64,000 nucleotides of DNA from a virus. The stretch covers positions 1-64,000 of IMG/VR virus record IMGVR_UViG_3300025889_000087; one strand, written 5' to 3'. Below are positions 9,164-18,865 of the stretch, piece by piece (the stretch's first letter is position 1; each line of letters begins with the position of its first letter). The notes beneath the pieces are model-generated. The model did no database searches and had not been told where the DNA came from. It worked only from the letters and a program-made list of their open reading frames with translations. Both the position numbers and the translations under genes were made by a program.

Positions 9164-10400
9164 TGTTTAGCCCCCTCTCCATGAGTTCGTCTTCGCTGAC
9201 GCCCCACGACTTGAGCAGGGACACTTGGGTGTGAGGCCCTGCCGTGTGATAAGCGATGTAGCGACCCGCCCATTCGTCGCCATTTGCACAACGAAGCAAT
9301 AGGTTGGCTTCGGGCTTTGCATTGTTGAGGTGCGGGAGGGCCACTTCGCAGGCTTTCAAGACCGCGCGGTCGCCCTCAATGACGAACTGCTCGCCCTCCC
9401 ACATGATGTTGCCCACGCCCAATGTGTGCTTCAACACGTCGGCATAATCCGGCCCACGCTTTGAGTCGAAAGGCAGAATCAAGCGGGGAGCATTGAGCGG
9501 CGTCATGCCGATTTCACCATCCATGTCCCACAAGTTGGCGATAAACCTGTCCACCGTCTTGAGCAGGATGGGTGGTTTGGTGCGACCATAGTAGAACGAG
9601 CGGTCGTCAGACCGACGACCCTTGCCGACGTTATGAATGTCGTAAAGGAAGCCGTGGGATTTGATGAGCGCGGATATTTCCGCCGACGTGCCTTGGAGGC
9701 CATGGGAAGTCATGGTTTGCACGTTCATATCACCGTATGCAGCAATCAGATCCGCAGCCTTTGCGAGAATGCCGCGCTCACGGCGGCTAAGGCGTGATTC
9801 TGCGCTCAACCTATCGCCCCATTCCTTCCATACGTCCTCTCGTTCTTCAGTCGTTTGTGCCCGACGAGAGGCTGCCACTGCTTTTCTGAACGGCAATTCC
9901 AAACGGTCAGGGTGCTGCGCGAGCATAGTGAAGTCTTGGTCACGGACGGAAATATGGCTCCAATCTTCCGTCTTCCACCAATCAAAATCAGAAAGAATGG
10001 CGTCCTGCTCCTGCTTCAACAAATTGAGCAGGCGAGGCACCATGTCCCCTTCGCCGTTCTCTTCCATAATTTTGATGATGGATTGGCCGTCTGTGCCGAA
10101 ATTGTCAATGAAGAAGGTCTTGGACACTTGCACGCGCGGGGTTGCGGTTGTGCCCGGTTGTTCCGTCGGAATGCCTTCGTTTGCGTTGCCCGTTAAGCCA
10201 GTGATTTGCGAACCGGCGGTAGCCTCGGGCGGCATAGCGTCGGCGGGTGTTTGTGCCTGAGCCTGCTCCTGCTCCCGCTCAGCCTCTTCCAATTCTTTCC
10301 GTTTGGTTTGCACTTTGGTGTCCGCAGCCTGCGTTAGCGGGTTTGCACCCATCAATTTCAGCAACATTCCCATATTTGACGCAGACACTTCTACCCTCAT
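9153..10400 (-). CDS. Terminase-portal intergenic protein with C-terminal LAGLIDADG-like domain
   Basis: The N-terminal 100 residues are a charged coiled coil with a linker (KRKELEEAEREQEQAQAQ). The middle is unrecognised. The last 130 residues look like a LAGLIDADG homing-endonuclease core: FIANLWDMDGEIG (286-298) in the place of the active-site helix, LGVGNIMWEGEQFVIEG (about 324-340), then ALPHLNNAKPEANLLL (354-369), which matches the family's LxPxLxxKxxQAxLxL signature. ATG at 10400 forms an ATGA overlap with the terminase stop and follows GGTGGG, so it is preferred to an upstream start at 10427. It may be a structural protein that captured an endonuclease domain. Confidence 0.65.
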   Translation of the reverse strand: MRVEVSASNMGMLLKLMGANPLTQAADTKVQTKRKELEEAEREQEQAQAQTPADAMPPEATAGSQITGLTGNANEGIPTEQPGTTATPRVQVSKTFFIDNFGTDGQSIIKIMEENGEGDMVPRLLNLLKQEQDAILSDFDWWKTEDWSHISVRDQDFTMLAQHPDRLELPFRKAVAASRRAQTTEEREDVWKEWGDRLSAESRLSRRERGILAKAADLIAAYGDMNVQTMTSHGLQGTSAEISALIKSHGFLYDIHNVGKGRRSDDRSFYYGRTKPPILLKTVDRFIANLWDMDGEIGMTPLNAPRLILPFDSKRGPDYADVLKHTLGVGNIMWEGEQFVIEGDRAVLKACEVALPHLNNAKPEANLLLRCANGDEWAGRYIAYHTAGPHTQVSLLKSWGVSEDELMERGLNNGE

Positions 10401-11839
10401 GCTGCCCACCCCAAACGTCGCGTCCATTCGGATCCGTCAAGCACCACGATGGCGTCTTTGAACTCCTTCGTGGCCTGCACTGAGAGGGCGAGGGCCATAA
10501 CGGTGTCGTCGTGTTTTCCGAGCGATTCCATCTTCCCGTTCGGGAGCATTGTGAACATGGACAATTCGTTCGTGAGCACGTCCATAAGGCGGCGCGTAGC
10601 CCCGTCGTCTTTGTAGGGGAGAATCAAATGCCGTTGCTCAAAGTGCAATTGCAGCGTGTGGATGACGGCTTCCTTCTTCATGCGACTCATGGTGAACGGC
10701 TTAACGGGAAGGTCGCTGATTTCCTTTAGCACCTGATGAAATGCTTGGGCGAAATTGTTCGTTTCAAGTTCGATAATCACGGGATTATACCGTGTATTTA
10801 ATTCAATGATTTTATCAATTTGCGAACTGAAATCCATGCCCTTCTCGCGGTGCATCCACACCACACGCTTGTGCTTGTTCTCATCCACGGCGAGCACGAC
10901 CATGCAGGTGTAGTCAGCGGAGCGATCGGGGCTGATAGCAGGGTCCCAACCGATGTAATAATTCACTTCCTCACGGTCTTCCTCGGGAATTGCGTAGGGG
11001 TCGAATTGAAATGCCCACGACGTGTCCTTGCATGGCTCCACCATATCTTCGGGGAACAGGCTCGCGTCACTGGCGATTGGACGACACAGGTATTCGCGCG
11101 TGAACGCAATAGAAGTCATTTCGCTACGTCGGGCCTGAAGAGCCTCAAGGCTCCATCGTTCGGGCCAAAGCGGATCGCCAGTCTGCTCACTGATAGCGGG
11201 ATATTCCTTGACCATATACCCCTTGAGCGTCTTCAGTTCTTGGTAAAGGTCGGTGTAAGAGAAGGGTGTGCCGACAATGCACATTTGCGCAGTGTGGTGA
11301 AGCACGGGCAGGAGAGCGGTGTAAAACCATGAAGCGATGTGGGCCAATTGCGTGGATGCTTCGGACGACAGAATGTCGTCAAGCACCACGATGTCGGGGT
11401 GAGCACCACGCACTGCCTTTCCGACCGACATAGCAGAAATCGAGGATTTGTTCGTCATCTTGAACTTCTGCTTCGCCCACCCACGCGAGGGCTTTAGGTG
11501 TGCGAGAACAGGCGTGGACATGATCAATTCGTCCATCTTCGCCATGTGGTCGATAGACTGATGCTGACTGTGGGAAAAGAACAGGACTTCCGTTCCGGGG
11601 TTATACGCCATTTTCCACAAAAGGTAGACGCGGTAAAACACGGATTTTCCGTGGTCGCGGGATGCAATCACGCAAGTTTTGTTGTGGCTCTCGGAGAGAT
11701 TGAACCATTCTTCATGAAAGTCTGCCAACTGGTAGCCGTCGTCCTTCCCGCATATTTCCTCAAAAAAGAACTTGAATGAACGGCGGCCCATTTCCCAATC
11801 GACTTTGTTCGCCAATTGGAGAACGGCCTCGCCGCTCAT
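10397..11839 (-). CDS. Terminase large subunit
   Basis: This is the DNA-packaging motor. Its ATPase half has Walker A ASRDHGKS (59-66) and Walker B DIVVLDD (149-155). Its nuclease half has the acidic residues of an RNase H-fold terminase nuclease: GWDPAISPDRSADYT with Asp299, IIELETNNF with Glu357/Glu359, and KHDDTVMALALS near residue 450. At 480 residues it is a normal full-length terminase. It overlaps both neighbours by four bases (ATGA), so translation is coupled through the packaging genes. Confidence 0.93.
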   Translation of the reverse strand: MSGEAVLQLANKVDWEMGRRSFKFFFEEICGKDDGYQLADFHEEWFNLSESHNKTCVIASRDHGKSVFYRVYLLWKMAYNPGTEVLFFSHSQHQSIDHMAKMDELIMSTPVLAHLKPSRGWAKQKFKMTNKSSISAMSVGKAVRGAHPDIVVLDDILSSEASTQLAHIASWFYTALLPVLHHTAQMCIVGTPFSYTDLYQELKTLKGYMVKEYPAISEQTGDPLWPERWSLEALQARRSEMTSIAFTREYLCRPIASDASLFPEDMVEPCKDTSWAFQFDPYAIPEEDREEVNYYIGWDPAISPDRSADYTCMVVLAVDENKHKRVVWMHREKGMDFSSQIDKIIELNTRYNPVIIELETNNFAQAFHQVLKEISDLPVKPFTMSRMKKEAVIHTLQLHFEQRHLILPYKDDGATRRLMDVLTNELSMFTMLPNGKMESLGKHDDTVMALALSVQATKEFKDAIVVLDGSEWTRRLGWAA

Positions 11840-13188
11840 TGGAGATCACCCTCGTTCCAACCACGAGGTAGGAGCGAGAAGTTCGTGTCGTCTTGCACAG
11901 GAGCATTCTGTTTGAGTAGCGCGTTTCTCATTCCGATGGGGAGAAGGGAAAGGTCGGAGTCGGATGCTTGCTTCATATCTCCACCCCTAAGTGCCTTCGT
12001 TGCCTCAAGGCGAGCATTCGTTGCTGCACTCATCGAACCAAGTTCTCGGGCCAATTCGGCAAAAGGCGTGTCTAAAATTGCTTGTGGGTCTTTTTTGTCG
12101 CCATTAGCGAGACTCGGTGGGAGAGATTCGCCAAACAAAGCCCCCCCTCCCTGATTATCGGCATTTCGACGCGCCGTTCGTGCGGCCTGCCTTCCCTGAG
12201 CAGCCTCAACCGTCGCATCCGGCTGCTGCGGCTGCGGCGGCTCCGGCTGCTGCGGCTGCGGCGGCTCCGGCTGCTGCGGCTGCGGCGGCTCTTGTGGGAC
12301 AGGGGTTGGGGGTTGTGGCTGCTTCCTCGGCTTGCGCTGCCGCTTCGGCACCTGCGAAGGCTCAAGCGGCTGAGGGGCTGCCGACGTTTCGCCGGGAGCA
12401 GGGAGCCGCAGTTGGCGTTTTCCCGGTGGGAGGGCACGCGGATCCCTCATTGGGACCTGACCCGGCTCAAGGGATTCGCGGGGGGCAGGGAGCAAACGCT
12501 GATTTCGCCCTTCGGAAAGGGCACGCTGACTCTCGGGTTCCGGCTCCGGTTCCGCCGCTTGACGCGGTTTGCGTTGTGCATAGGGTGTTCCGTCTTGCTT
12601 GATGCGCGGCCCCATGAACTTGTTCGTCCCTCGCGCGTCCTCTTGCGCATCCATCCTTGCCTGACGGGCCGAGGCGGTGGGTATTCGTGCCCTTTCCATG
12701 GTGGGTGGCTCGCCACTTACGCGGGAAGTCTCCGGTTCAGCAGCAGCAGCCGGTTCATCAGCCGGTGCGGCGTTCTCCTGAAGCGTGGGCGGGGCACCCT
12801 GAGCACGGCGAGTCTCTCGTTCCTGCTGCCTTTCCTGCCAACCCTGCTTGAAGGCGCGGCCCCAGTTGCCCATCTCACCCGCGATGCGACCTGCCCCGCG
12901 AGCAAGACCGGGAATAGCGCGAGCAGCCATCCCAACACCTGCTTCGCCAATGCCGGTTGCGGCTCGGTCGGCCATACCGTAAGCACTTTTGACTCCCTGC
13001 TTGGCACTTTCCATCATTTGTCCACGACGTTCAGCACGCTGCTGCCTCTTTTCCTGTTCATCGTATAAATTGTATTTCAGCAATTCCCATGCCGCATCAA
13101 AAGCCTGCTCAGGAGTCACTTCTTTACGCATTTGATGGCCGGTCATTTCGACACGGGCCTTGAGCAGAAGGTCGTCCCAACGGTCCAT
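11836..13188 (-). CDS. Pro/Gln/Glu-rich protein with an internal AFDAAW peptide
   Basis: Not recognised as a family. Residues 24-41 read VTPEQAFDAAWELLKYNL, which matches the peptide carried at the N-terminus of the tagged proteins elsewhere in the window. Residues 45-130 are helical and Ala/Gly-rich. Residues 130-340 are disordered and Pro-rich, including three perfect EPPQPQQP repeats. The C-terminal 100 residues look folded (AILDTPFAELARELGSMSAA). It overlaps the terminase start by ATGA. A scaffold, internal core or tape-like role is possible. Confidence 0.7.
   Translation of the reverse strand: MDRWDDLLLKARVEMTGHQMRKEVTPEQAFDAAWELLKYNLYDEQEKRQQRAERRGQMMESAKQGVKSAYGMADRAATGIGEAGVGMAARAIPGLARGAGRIAGEMGNWGRAFKQGWQERQQERETRRAQGAPPTLQENAAPADEPAAAAEPETSRVSGEPPTMERARIPTASARQARMDAQEDARGTNKFMGPRIKQDGTPYAQRKPRQAAEPEPEPESQRALSEGRNQRLLPAPRESLEPGQVPMRDPRALPPGKRQLRLPAPGETSAAPQPLEPSQVPKRQRKPRKQPQPPTPVPQEPPQPQQPEPPQPQQPEPPQPQQPDATVEAAQGRQAARTARRNADNQGGGALFGESLPPSLANGDKKDPQAILDTPFAELARELGSMSAATNARLEATKALRGGDMKQASDSDLSLLPIGMRNALLKQNAPVQDDTNFSLLPRGWNEGDLQ
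12221..12292 (-). repeat. Three 24-bp tandem repeats encoding EPPQPQQP
   Basis: Three nearly perfect copies of a 24-base unit (12221, 12245, 12269), in frame, within the Pro-rich region of the surrounding gene. They should vary in copy number by slippage without breaking the reading frame. Confidence 0.9.
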
Positions 13189-14100
13189 TCACTGAACCCC
13201 CCGGTATTGCAGGTAGGCCATGCCCTTGTGAATACGATCGGCAGAAGCCATCATGTCATCATCGGCGGATAGATTCATCATAACGCCCTGTTGCGCATCA
13301 GCCACCTGTTTCTGCCCCTGTTGCTGATTTTGCTTCGTCTTGGATCGGTTATAAATCGCCTGACCCACCGCTGAAAGCCCACCCGTAGCGAGCACCGCGA
13401 GCGGGTTATATCCGACACCTCCGGTCTTCGTCTGTTGAGCCTGCTGCATACCTGCTCCGGCTTGTGCCTGATACATGGCCGCCAATGCCTGTTGCCCTGC
13501 TTGTGATTGTGGGCCCTGCTGCATCATCTGCTGCTGCGGCTGCTGCGGCTGCTGCCCACCGGGTGTGGTCGGTGGGCCGCCGCCGGGTGTCGTCGGTGGG
13601 CCGCCGCCGGGTGTGGTTGGTGGGCCGCCGCCGGGTGTGGTTGGTGGTGAAGGAGGGAGGGGAATGTTGCCATTGGCGTCAGGACCTTGTGGGACAGGAG
13701 GGGTAGGGGTAGGGATGGGGCTGCCGCCGCCACCCTGTTGCATGACCGATTGTTGGCCTGCGCCGCCATCAACCGGCACTTCACCAGTCGCCGCTTGTGC
13801 TTGTTCCGCACCAACCGCCTGCGGAACAGGGATTTGTTCTGCTTGTTGTTCTTGCGCCAATCTTTCATCAAATCGGCGTTGGTCTTTCTCCCTTTTCCAA
13901 GCACCCTGCGTTTGCATTTGGTTTTGCATTTGCCGACCTTCTGCTCGGGCTTGCTGAAAGCCGGTCTTTAACGCGGTCCCCGCATTTCCAATTCCGCCTG
14001 CAAACCGACCGACGCCTGCCATGAAGCCTGCTTTTTCCAAGGCTTCTCGCTCTTGCATAAGTCGAATGCGAGCCATGCGATCTGCGTCAAATCTCGTCAT
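13189..14100 (-). CDS. Gln/Pro/Gly-rich virion-operon protein with GGGPPTTP repeats
   Basis: Not recognised. A basic helical N-terminus (RMARIRLMQEREALEKAGFM) leads into a glycine-rich helix and a coiled coil (about 50-85), then a disordered centre with PTTPGGGP repeats, and a Gln/Ala-rich helical C-terminus ending in IHKGMAYLQYRGVQ. The layout (basic head, alpha-helical glycine patch, disordered spacer) resembles the neighbouring 450-residue protein, so the two may be distant paralogues. The start overlaps the preceding gene's stop by ATGA. Confidence 0.7.
   Translation of the reverse strand: MTRFDADRMARIRLMQEREALEKAGFMAGVGRFAGGIGNAGTALKTGFQQARAEGRQMQNQMQTQGAWKREKDQRRFDERLAQEQQAEQIPVPQAVGAEQAQAATGEVPVDGGAGQQSVMQQGGGGSPIPTPTPPVPQGPDANGNIPLPPSPPTTPGGGPPTTPGGGPPTTPGGGPPTTPGGQQPQQPQQQMMQQGPQSQAGQQALAAMYQAQAGAGMQQAQQTKTGGVGYNPLAVLATGGLSAVGQAIYNRSKTKQNQQQGQKQVADAQQGVMMNLSADDDMMASADRIHKGMAYLQYRGVQ
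13561..13650 (-). repeat. 24-bp tandem repeats (three full, one partial) encoding PTTPGGGP
   Basis: Units start at 13561, 13585, 13609 and 13633 and differ by single bases. They are in frame within the host gene and form a Pro/Thr/Gly spacer. Confidence 0.9.
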
Positions 14101-15938
14101 TCAAACACCACCTTGAGAACCTGAAAGGTATCGAAATCCACATTCATGGATTTCGCAATTTCTTCCCAATGACCGCGACTGTTCAAGATAGCGGCAATTT
14201 CCGAAGAAGGAACGCCGAAGTGAGTCGCCGCGAGGGCGATGTCTGTTGGGTTGGATGCGGAGAATGCCGTGCTCGGCATGGCCTTCACAATGCGCTGATC
14301 CTGAAGGGCCATTTCGCGCTGCACGTCCTCAAGAACGGCGTCGATTTCCTCTTTGCCGAAAAGGCCACCAAAGACGCGACCCGCACCGCGACCGAGAGAT
14401 TGTGCGAGCCTTTCACCCATAGAAGGTCCCCTATCGGCTGCTACGGCCTCGTTCCGTGGAGGCCTCATCACTTCATCAATGTTCGGGGCAACGGGAGTCG
14501 GAACAGGAGTCGGAATTGACTCAGGCTGCGGTTGCGGTTGCGGGTGCTGCACAGGTGGCGCAGGGGGTGCGACGGGTGGGTGCTGCACAGGCTGCCGCTG
14601 CACCGGAACGGGTGGTGCCTGTGGTTCGACAGGAACGGGAGGGGCCACCGGCTGCGGGCGCGTGACCGCGGGCGGCTGCTCGGGCGGCACAGGTCGTTCG
14701 GGCTGAACGGCACGGGCTTGTGGGCGAATGAGCGTGGATGGGTCTTTGACATGCTCCGGCACAAAACCCGGATTTTGCTGATTCAGGTAATTCACTATAC
14801 CGGACACGAGCCTATCTCTTCTGTTTCTCCCCTGCCCCATTTGCATATAAAATGCCTGTCCGTTGTCAGGAAGCATGTCTTTGTAGTGGGTTCTGAAGGC
14901 ATCGTAAAGAGCGCCACCATAGTGTGGGTAATTCGCCATAGAACGATCGAGAATGTCCACCCCACGCTTAGTCTGCAAAGCCCCTTCAGGCAGGTATGTG
15001 GAGTAGTCGTATGCGGTGTATGTTGGGGCCTGCTGCTGCTCAACCATTTGCTCAGCCGCGTCGGGCTGCTGCACATGCGGGCTCGTGTTGCGAATGTTGT
15101 AAGTGTGCTGAAGCGGCGTCAATTGGTGAGGCATGTATTTGCTCAGCACGGGGTGGCTCGCCCACACCTGACGCACAATGTCCGGCGTCAAATTGTCGCG
15201 CGTGTAGCCCTGACGCGCGAGCGAATCCATGAGATCGTAAATGTGCTTCCCCGCCTCGTGATTGATGTAGACTGAGTTCGGCTGAACACGGTGGGACTCG
15301 ATGAACTCCTTTGTGTCCCGACCGCCGCGCATTTGCTTCAAACCCTCGGCGTATGGTCGCGCCCAAGACTCAGGGAACTTGTTCTCCTTGTCCCTGTTGC
15401 CGATACGCAGGTGCATTTGCCCCTGAGCGTCCACAATCCACGGGTTGTCCTTTTGCATCGGTCCCCATTGTCCGTTTCGCCACGTCTGATTGAGAACGGT
15501 CCGTCCAAGGTCTGACTCAAACGGTGCAGGTAGCGGGGCGGGGATTTTGCTTGGGTCCTTACCCGACATCATCGCCTCCTGTCGCTTCGCTTCCCAAATG
15601 GCGTTTTGCGAATTGACGGCTGCGTTGATTGTGCCTGCTCCTGCGCTAATGGCTGCTTGAAGGGCGTTTTGGTAAAGGTCCTCCATCCCCGGCTGCGGTC
15701 CCGCGTGGACAATGGCCGCGGTGTTTGCATCAATGAGGCCCTGATAGATGGCCTCCCACACCGCGTCTGCTTCAACACCAGTGAGATTTCCGCCGCCAAT
15801 GTCTTCCATAGGGCGCGGCATGGCCTCAAGCCCACCGGGGCCAGTCATGCCGATCAATTGCTGAATCAAGGTGTCGAAGTCGTAGTGCCCTTCACCCTTC
15901 GTGATAATGCACGAACTGAGAATAGCCCACGGACTCAT
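14097..15938 (-). CDS. Large proline-linker protein of the virion operon, 613 aa
   Basis: Not recognised. The N-terminal 400 residues look folded (for example YINHEAGKHIYDLMDSLARQ and YPHYGGALYDAFRTHYKDML). A disordered Pro/Val/Gln linker spans about 410-490 (PVPVEPQAPPVPVQRQPVQH). The C-terminal 120 residues hold a glycine helix (LGRGAGRVFGGLFGKEE) and a compact helical domain with TDIALAATHFGVPSSEIAAI, which has the look of a helix-turn-helix. Position between terminase and a charged protein suggests a structural or internal virion role. Confidence 0.7.
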   Translation of the reverse strand: MSPWAILSSCIITKGEGHYDFDTLIQQLIGMTGPGGLEAMPRPMEDIGGGNLTGVEADAVWEAIYQGLIDANTAAIVHAGPQPGMEDLYQNALQAAISAGAGTINAAVNSQNAIWEAKRQEAMMSGKDPSKIPAPLPAPFESDLGRTVLNQTWRNGQWGPMQKDNPWIVDAQGQMHLRIGNRDKENKFPESWARPYAEGLKQMRGGRDTKEFIESHRVQPNSVYINHEAGKHIYDLMDSLARQGYTRDNLTPDIVRQVWASHPVLSKYMPHQLTPLQHTYNIRNTSPHVQQPDAAEQMVEQQQAPTYTAYDYSTYLPEGALQTKRGVDILDRSMANYPHYGGALYDAFRTHYKDMLPDNGQAFYMQMGQGRNRRDRLVSGIVNYLNQQNPGFVPEHVKDPSTLIRPQARAVQPERPVPPEQPPAVTRPQPVAPPVPVEPQAPPVPVQRQPVQHPPVAPPAPPVQHPQPQPQPESIPTPVPTPVAPNIDEVMRPPRNEAVAADRGPSMGERLAQSLGRGAGRVFGGLFGKEEIDAVLEDVQREMALQDQRIVKAMPSTAFSASNPTDIALAATHFGVPSSEIAAILNSRGHWEEIAKSMNVDFDTFQVLKVVFE

Positions 15939-17629
15939 CGCTTCCCCACCACACCTGCCGTGAGCAGCGTGGTTGGGTCTTCAAACCGCCACGCTGCCCG
16001 CTCTTCATCACGAACCTCCGTCGGCCCTGTGGGGTCAGAAGCACGCTCGGGGCTTGCCTGAGCCCCGCGCTTTGATTGGTGGTCGTTCTCCGGCGACGAC
16101 TTCAGGGGGTCGCCCGCGAGAGGGTCATGAACCAACGAGCCGGTTTTATCGGCGTTCTTGGGAGGCTTGAACTGACTCAAGGACGTGCCCTTGGGTGCGC
16201 TCACGTTGAAATTGGTGCCCTTCGGCTCTCGCCCAATAGTCTGAATCTTCCCCTGAAGACCGCGCGTGTCGCGGTGAACGGTGATGTCGCGCGGGAGCGC
16301 ACCCTGCTCACGACGCATTCGCTCGTTCGCCAATTTGCGCTCATAAGCCACCGGATCGCGAATACGGAGAGGGATGCCGGAGGCACGAGGGTTCCCGCTG
16401 AACATACGGCGAGGGCTGAACGCCTGTCGCTTCGTTTCACGGTCAATGGACTGTTCAGCAGCCGCAGCGCGACGAGCCGTTTTTCCCTTGATGTCACGGC
16501 TTGCCTCCTTTTCCCCTTCCTTCATCTTCCGCTTTCGCTGCCGTCGCTTCTTTTCCTTGGACCTCTTCTCATCCTCTTCGGATTCGTCGTCATCCTCGTA
16601 TTTGCGCCCACGGACCTTACGCTTTGCCTTGATAATGTCGCTAAGCACCGTTGGTCGATCGGCGGAGGCGTTCTTTGCTTGCCAAGATTCGGGGTCGTTC
16701 GGGTATTGCACGAATGCACTGAACTCACCGACACCTTCCCTCAATTCATTGAGGGGTTCAGCGATGCGGTCGGGGTGAAAATCATGCTGCTCCAAAGCAA
16801 TATGCGGTGGGACGGGAACAAATGCCCGGATGTCTTTACCACCCAATTCTTCTGCAATTATTCGGCGGTAGTTTTCTGCCGTCCTGCGCATGGCTTCTCG
16901 GATTTTGGCGTTGTCGGCCCCATACCAATTCTCGTGCATTTGCTCAAAAGTCAATGGATCAAGGTCGTCAGTTGGTTTGATTGTTTTATTTTGGGCGTGT
17001 TGCCCATCAACCATCATCGGGGCAATAAGTTGCTTGCCGTCCGCCATCCTGTTCCCAATGAAGCCACCAACCATTCGGTGGCCCATTTCATATGCCCTAT
17101 CGGAAAAATCTTGCATGTCCGCAGCCGCAGCATCCGTTTGGCGCTCGACCTGTTCATCGGGCGAAATCTTCAGCAGGTGCCATACGTCTTCGACAATTTC
17201 CCTGCTTCGACCGAAGATGAGGCCCGGTCCTTCACGACGAACGGGACCGACCTGTCCACCATTGGACGCCGCAATACCTGAAGGCGTCCCCATGTCAAGT
17301 CCAGTGCCCGCTTCTGCGAGCATGGACTCAGCCTCAGTTTGCGGTGTCGAATTGAGGGTGTCCGCGATTTGCTCCGGCTTGACTGAAATGTGAGGAAGGT
17401 CGCCGCTCATTTCACGCAGTGCCTTCTTTCGCCGCGCTTCAGCATCGACCTGTTCTCGGAAGGATTCGGACACCGCACCTTCTTGTGAATGGTGTGAGAG
17501 CCCGTCGGCATTCTCGTTGGGGTTCACGTCGTAGTCGCCAACCATTTCACGACCGTTGAATCCCCCGGTGAACTCCTGAACGCGCATGGCCTCTTGGCCC
17601 ACGCCACGTCGAGGATTCCCCATCGGCAT
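15935..17629 (-). CDS. Highly charged virion-operon protein, 564 aa
   Basis: Not recognised. A central lysine/arginine-rich segment (about residues 330-400, including EDEKRSKEKKRRQRKRKMKE) suggests nucleic-acid contact inside the virion. The N-terminal third includes REIVEDVWHLLKISPDEQVE, which weakly recalls the AFDxAWSVVK peptide but lacks its Phe-Asp. The C-terminus is disordered. It overlaps its downstream neighbour by ATGA. A core or internal DNA-associated protein is a reasonable but unproven reading. Confidence 0.65.
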   Translation of the reverse strand: MPMGNPRRGVGQEAMRVQEFTGGFNGREMVGDYDVNPNENADGLSHHSQEGAVSESFREQVDAEARRKKALREMSGDLPHISVKPEQIADTLNSTPQTEAESMLAEAGTGLDMGTPSGIAASNGGQVGPVRREGPGLIFGRSREIVEDVWHLLKISPDEQVERQTDAAAADMQDFSDRAYEMGHRMVGGFIGNRMADGKQLIAPMMVDGQHAQNKTIKPTDDLDPLTFEQMHENWYGADNAKIREAMRRTAENYRRIIAEELGGKDIRAFVPVPPHIALEQHDFHPDRIAEPLNELREGVGEFSAFVQYPNDPESWQAKNASADRPTVLSDIIKAKRKVRGRKYEDDDESEEDEKRSKEKKRRQRKRKMKEGEKEASRDIKGKTARRAAAAEQSIDRETKRQAFSPRRMFSGNPRASGIPLRIRDPVAYERKLANERMRREQGALPRDITVHRDTRGLQGKIQTIGREPKGTNFNVSAPKGTSLSQFKPPKNADKTGSLVHDPLAGDPLKSSPENDHQSKRGAQASPERASDPTGPTEVRDEERAAWRFEDPTTLLTAGVVGKR

Positions 17630-18865
17630 TCAGCAATTCCACCTTTTCAGTGCAGCACCCTTCGGGGTGAGTTTCCCGCCCTTGCTCGTCGGGCCCTTGA
17701 CGCCGCTCATGCGGGCGCAGAACGACTTTCGCCGCTTTGCTTTCTCCGAACCGGGTTTGAGGGTAGACGGCTTCTCGGTGACGGGGGGCTTCAGGTTCGC
17801 GCCCTCTTCACGCTTGAACTTCGCACGGCCCTTGGCGTTGAGGCCACCCTCGCGGCTATGCCGGTTGGGGTTATAGCCGTGAAATGGCTTGTCCGATTTT
17901 TTCCGCAATACATCGGCCCATGAAATACCATTGATGTAAGACGCGGTGAACATACCTGATGGATCGGAAAGGGGCTGCTGCGGCTCACAAGCGTCCCATT
18001 CATCCAAAATGCTTTCTAACGCGGAGACGAACTCCCTGTGAATTGCGATTGATTGGCGGGCTCGTTGTTGATTGGAGGGCAATTCTTCCATCGCCCTCAT
18101 GCGTGCTTCGGGGTCCTCATAGCCCATGATGATTTTTTGCGCTCTCCCATTCAGCCATTCTTCATCCTCGGGAATGGTGTTCGTTAGGTAATGTTCAATG
18201 TTCATCTGAATGTTTTCCCAAAGTTCCGCGCAACTATACGTTTCCCAAGGGTCGAACAGATCGCGTGTGTAATCATCCAATCCTCGGATTTTCGCGCAAA
18301 AGTCGTCCGCAGCCGCAAGGGCTTTCATCCGTGCTTCTTCGCAACAAGGGTCGCCTGTATCAATACCGAGCGTGGCATCTTCGACATCTTCCCCGACATC
18401 CTCCCCGACATTTTCCAAATCAAATCCTTGATCGCCCATTGTTTGGCGGGGAAAAATAGAGCGAGAAGGCATGTAGTCGAGTCCCTCTTTCAACAAATCT
18501 TCACGAATGTAAAACGCCTTCGCCAGTGTGAGGCACGAATCACAGTCGCACATTTTCACCATGGTTGGCTTCCCTCCGACTCCTTGCGGTTTTGAACGCT
18601 TGCGGCGTGTCGCCGCCTTCTTCTCCTGCGGACTCATGCTACGGGTGGTTTTAGGGGTGTCGGAGGACACCTTCTTTGATGGGCGGCACTTCGGGTAGCC
18701 CCGAGAGGAAGTGTCGGCCTCATCACGCCCGCAGGGCGGGTGCTTCCCGTCCTTGTCCTTCCGGCTTACGTCCACCCATTCTTCCTTGAACCAACGCCGA
18801 AGGTCCTTTTCAATCAAAAGTTCGGAGAATGGGGCGGTCAATCTTTGCCCCCCTTCCTTTTCCAC
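17630..18865 (-). CDS. Cys-rich protein with two marine-phage-type Lys/Arg domains
   Basis: Residues about 20-85 form a basic domain (DLRRWFKEEWVDVSRKDKDG, then CGRDEAD, YPKC and a KKAATRRKRSK end). Residues about 330-411 form a second one (GGLNAKGRAKFKREEGANLK, then KAKRRKSFCARMSG). Both are common in marine phage proteins of unknown function; I believe the second is catalogued as DUF6321. The centre contains CDCDSC and CC clusters and the phrase GMFTASYINGISWADVLRKK (from about residue 304), shared with the protein encoded at 27163-29316. The longest frame begins GTG at 18865; a TTG at 18841, after AGGGGGG and overlapping the previous stop as TTGA, is an attractive alternative. Confidence 0.75.
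   Translation of the reverse strand: MEKEGGQRLTAPFSELLIEKDLRRWFKEEWVDVSRKDKDGKHPPCGRDEADTSSRGYPKCRPSKKVSSDTPKTTRSMSPQEKKAATRRKRSKPQGVGGKPTMVKMCDCDSCLTLAKAFYIREDLLKEGLDYMPSRSIFPRQTMGDQGFDLENVGEDVGEDVEDATLGIDTGDPCCEEARMKALAAADDFCAKIRGLDDYTRDLFDPWETYSCAELWENIQMNIEHYLTNTIPEDEEWLNGRAQKIIMGYEDPEARMRAMEELPSNQQRARQSIAIHREFVSALESILDEWDACEPQQPLSDPSGMFTASYINGISWADVLRKKSDKPFHGYNPNRHSREGGLNAKGRAKFKREEGANLKPPVTEKPSTLKPGSEKAKRRKSFCARMSGVKGPTSKGGKLTPKGAALKRWNC

Noticed and set aside
12221-13650. Regular 24-base repeats considered as a CRISPR array
   Set aside because: Repeats are directly contiguous, without spacers, and encode in-frame Pro-rich peptides.
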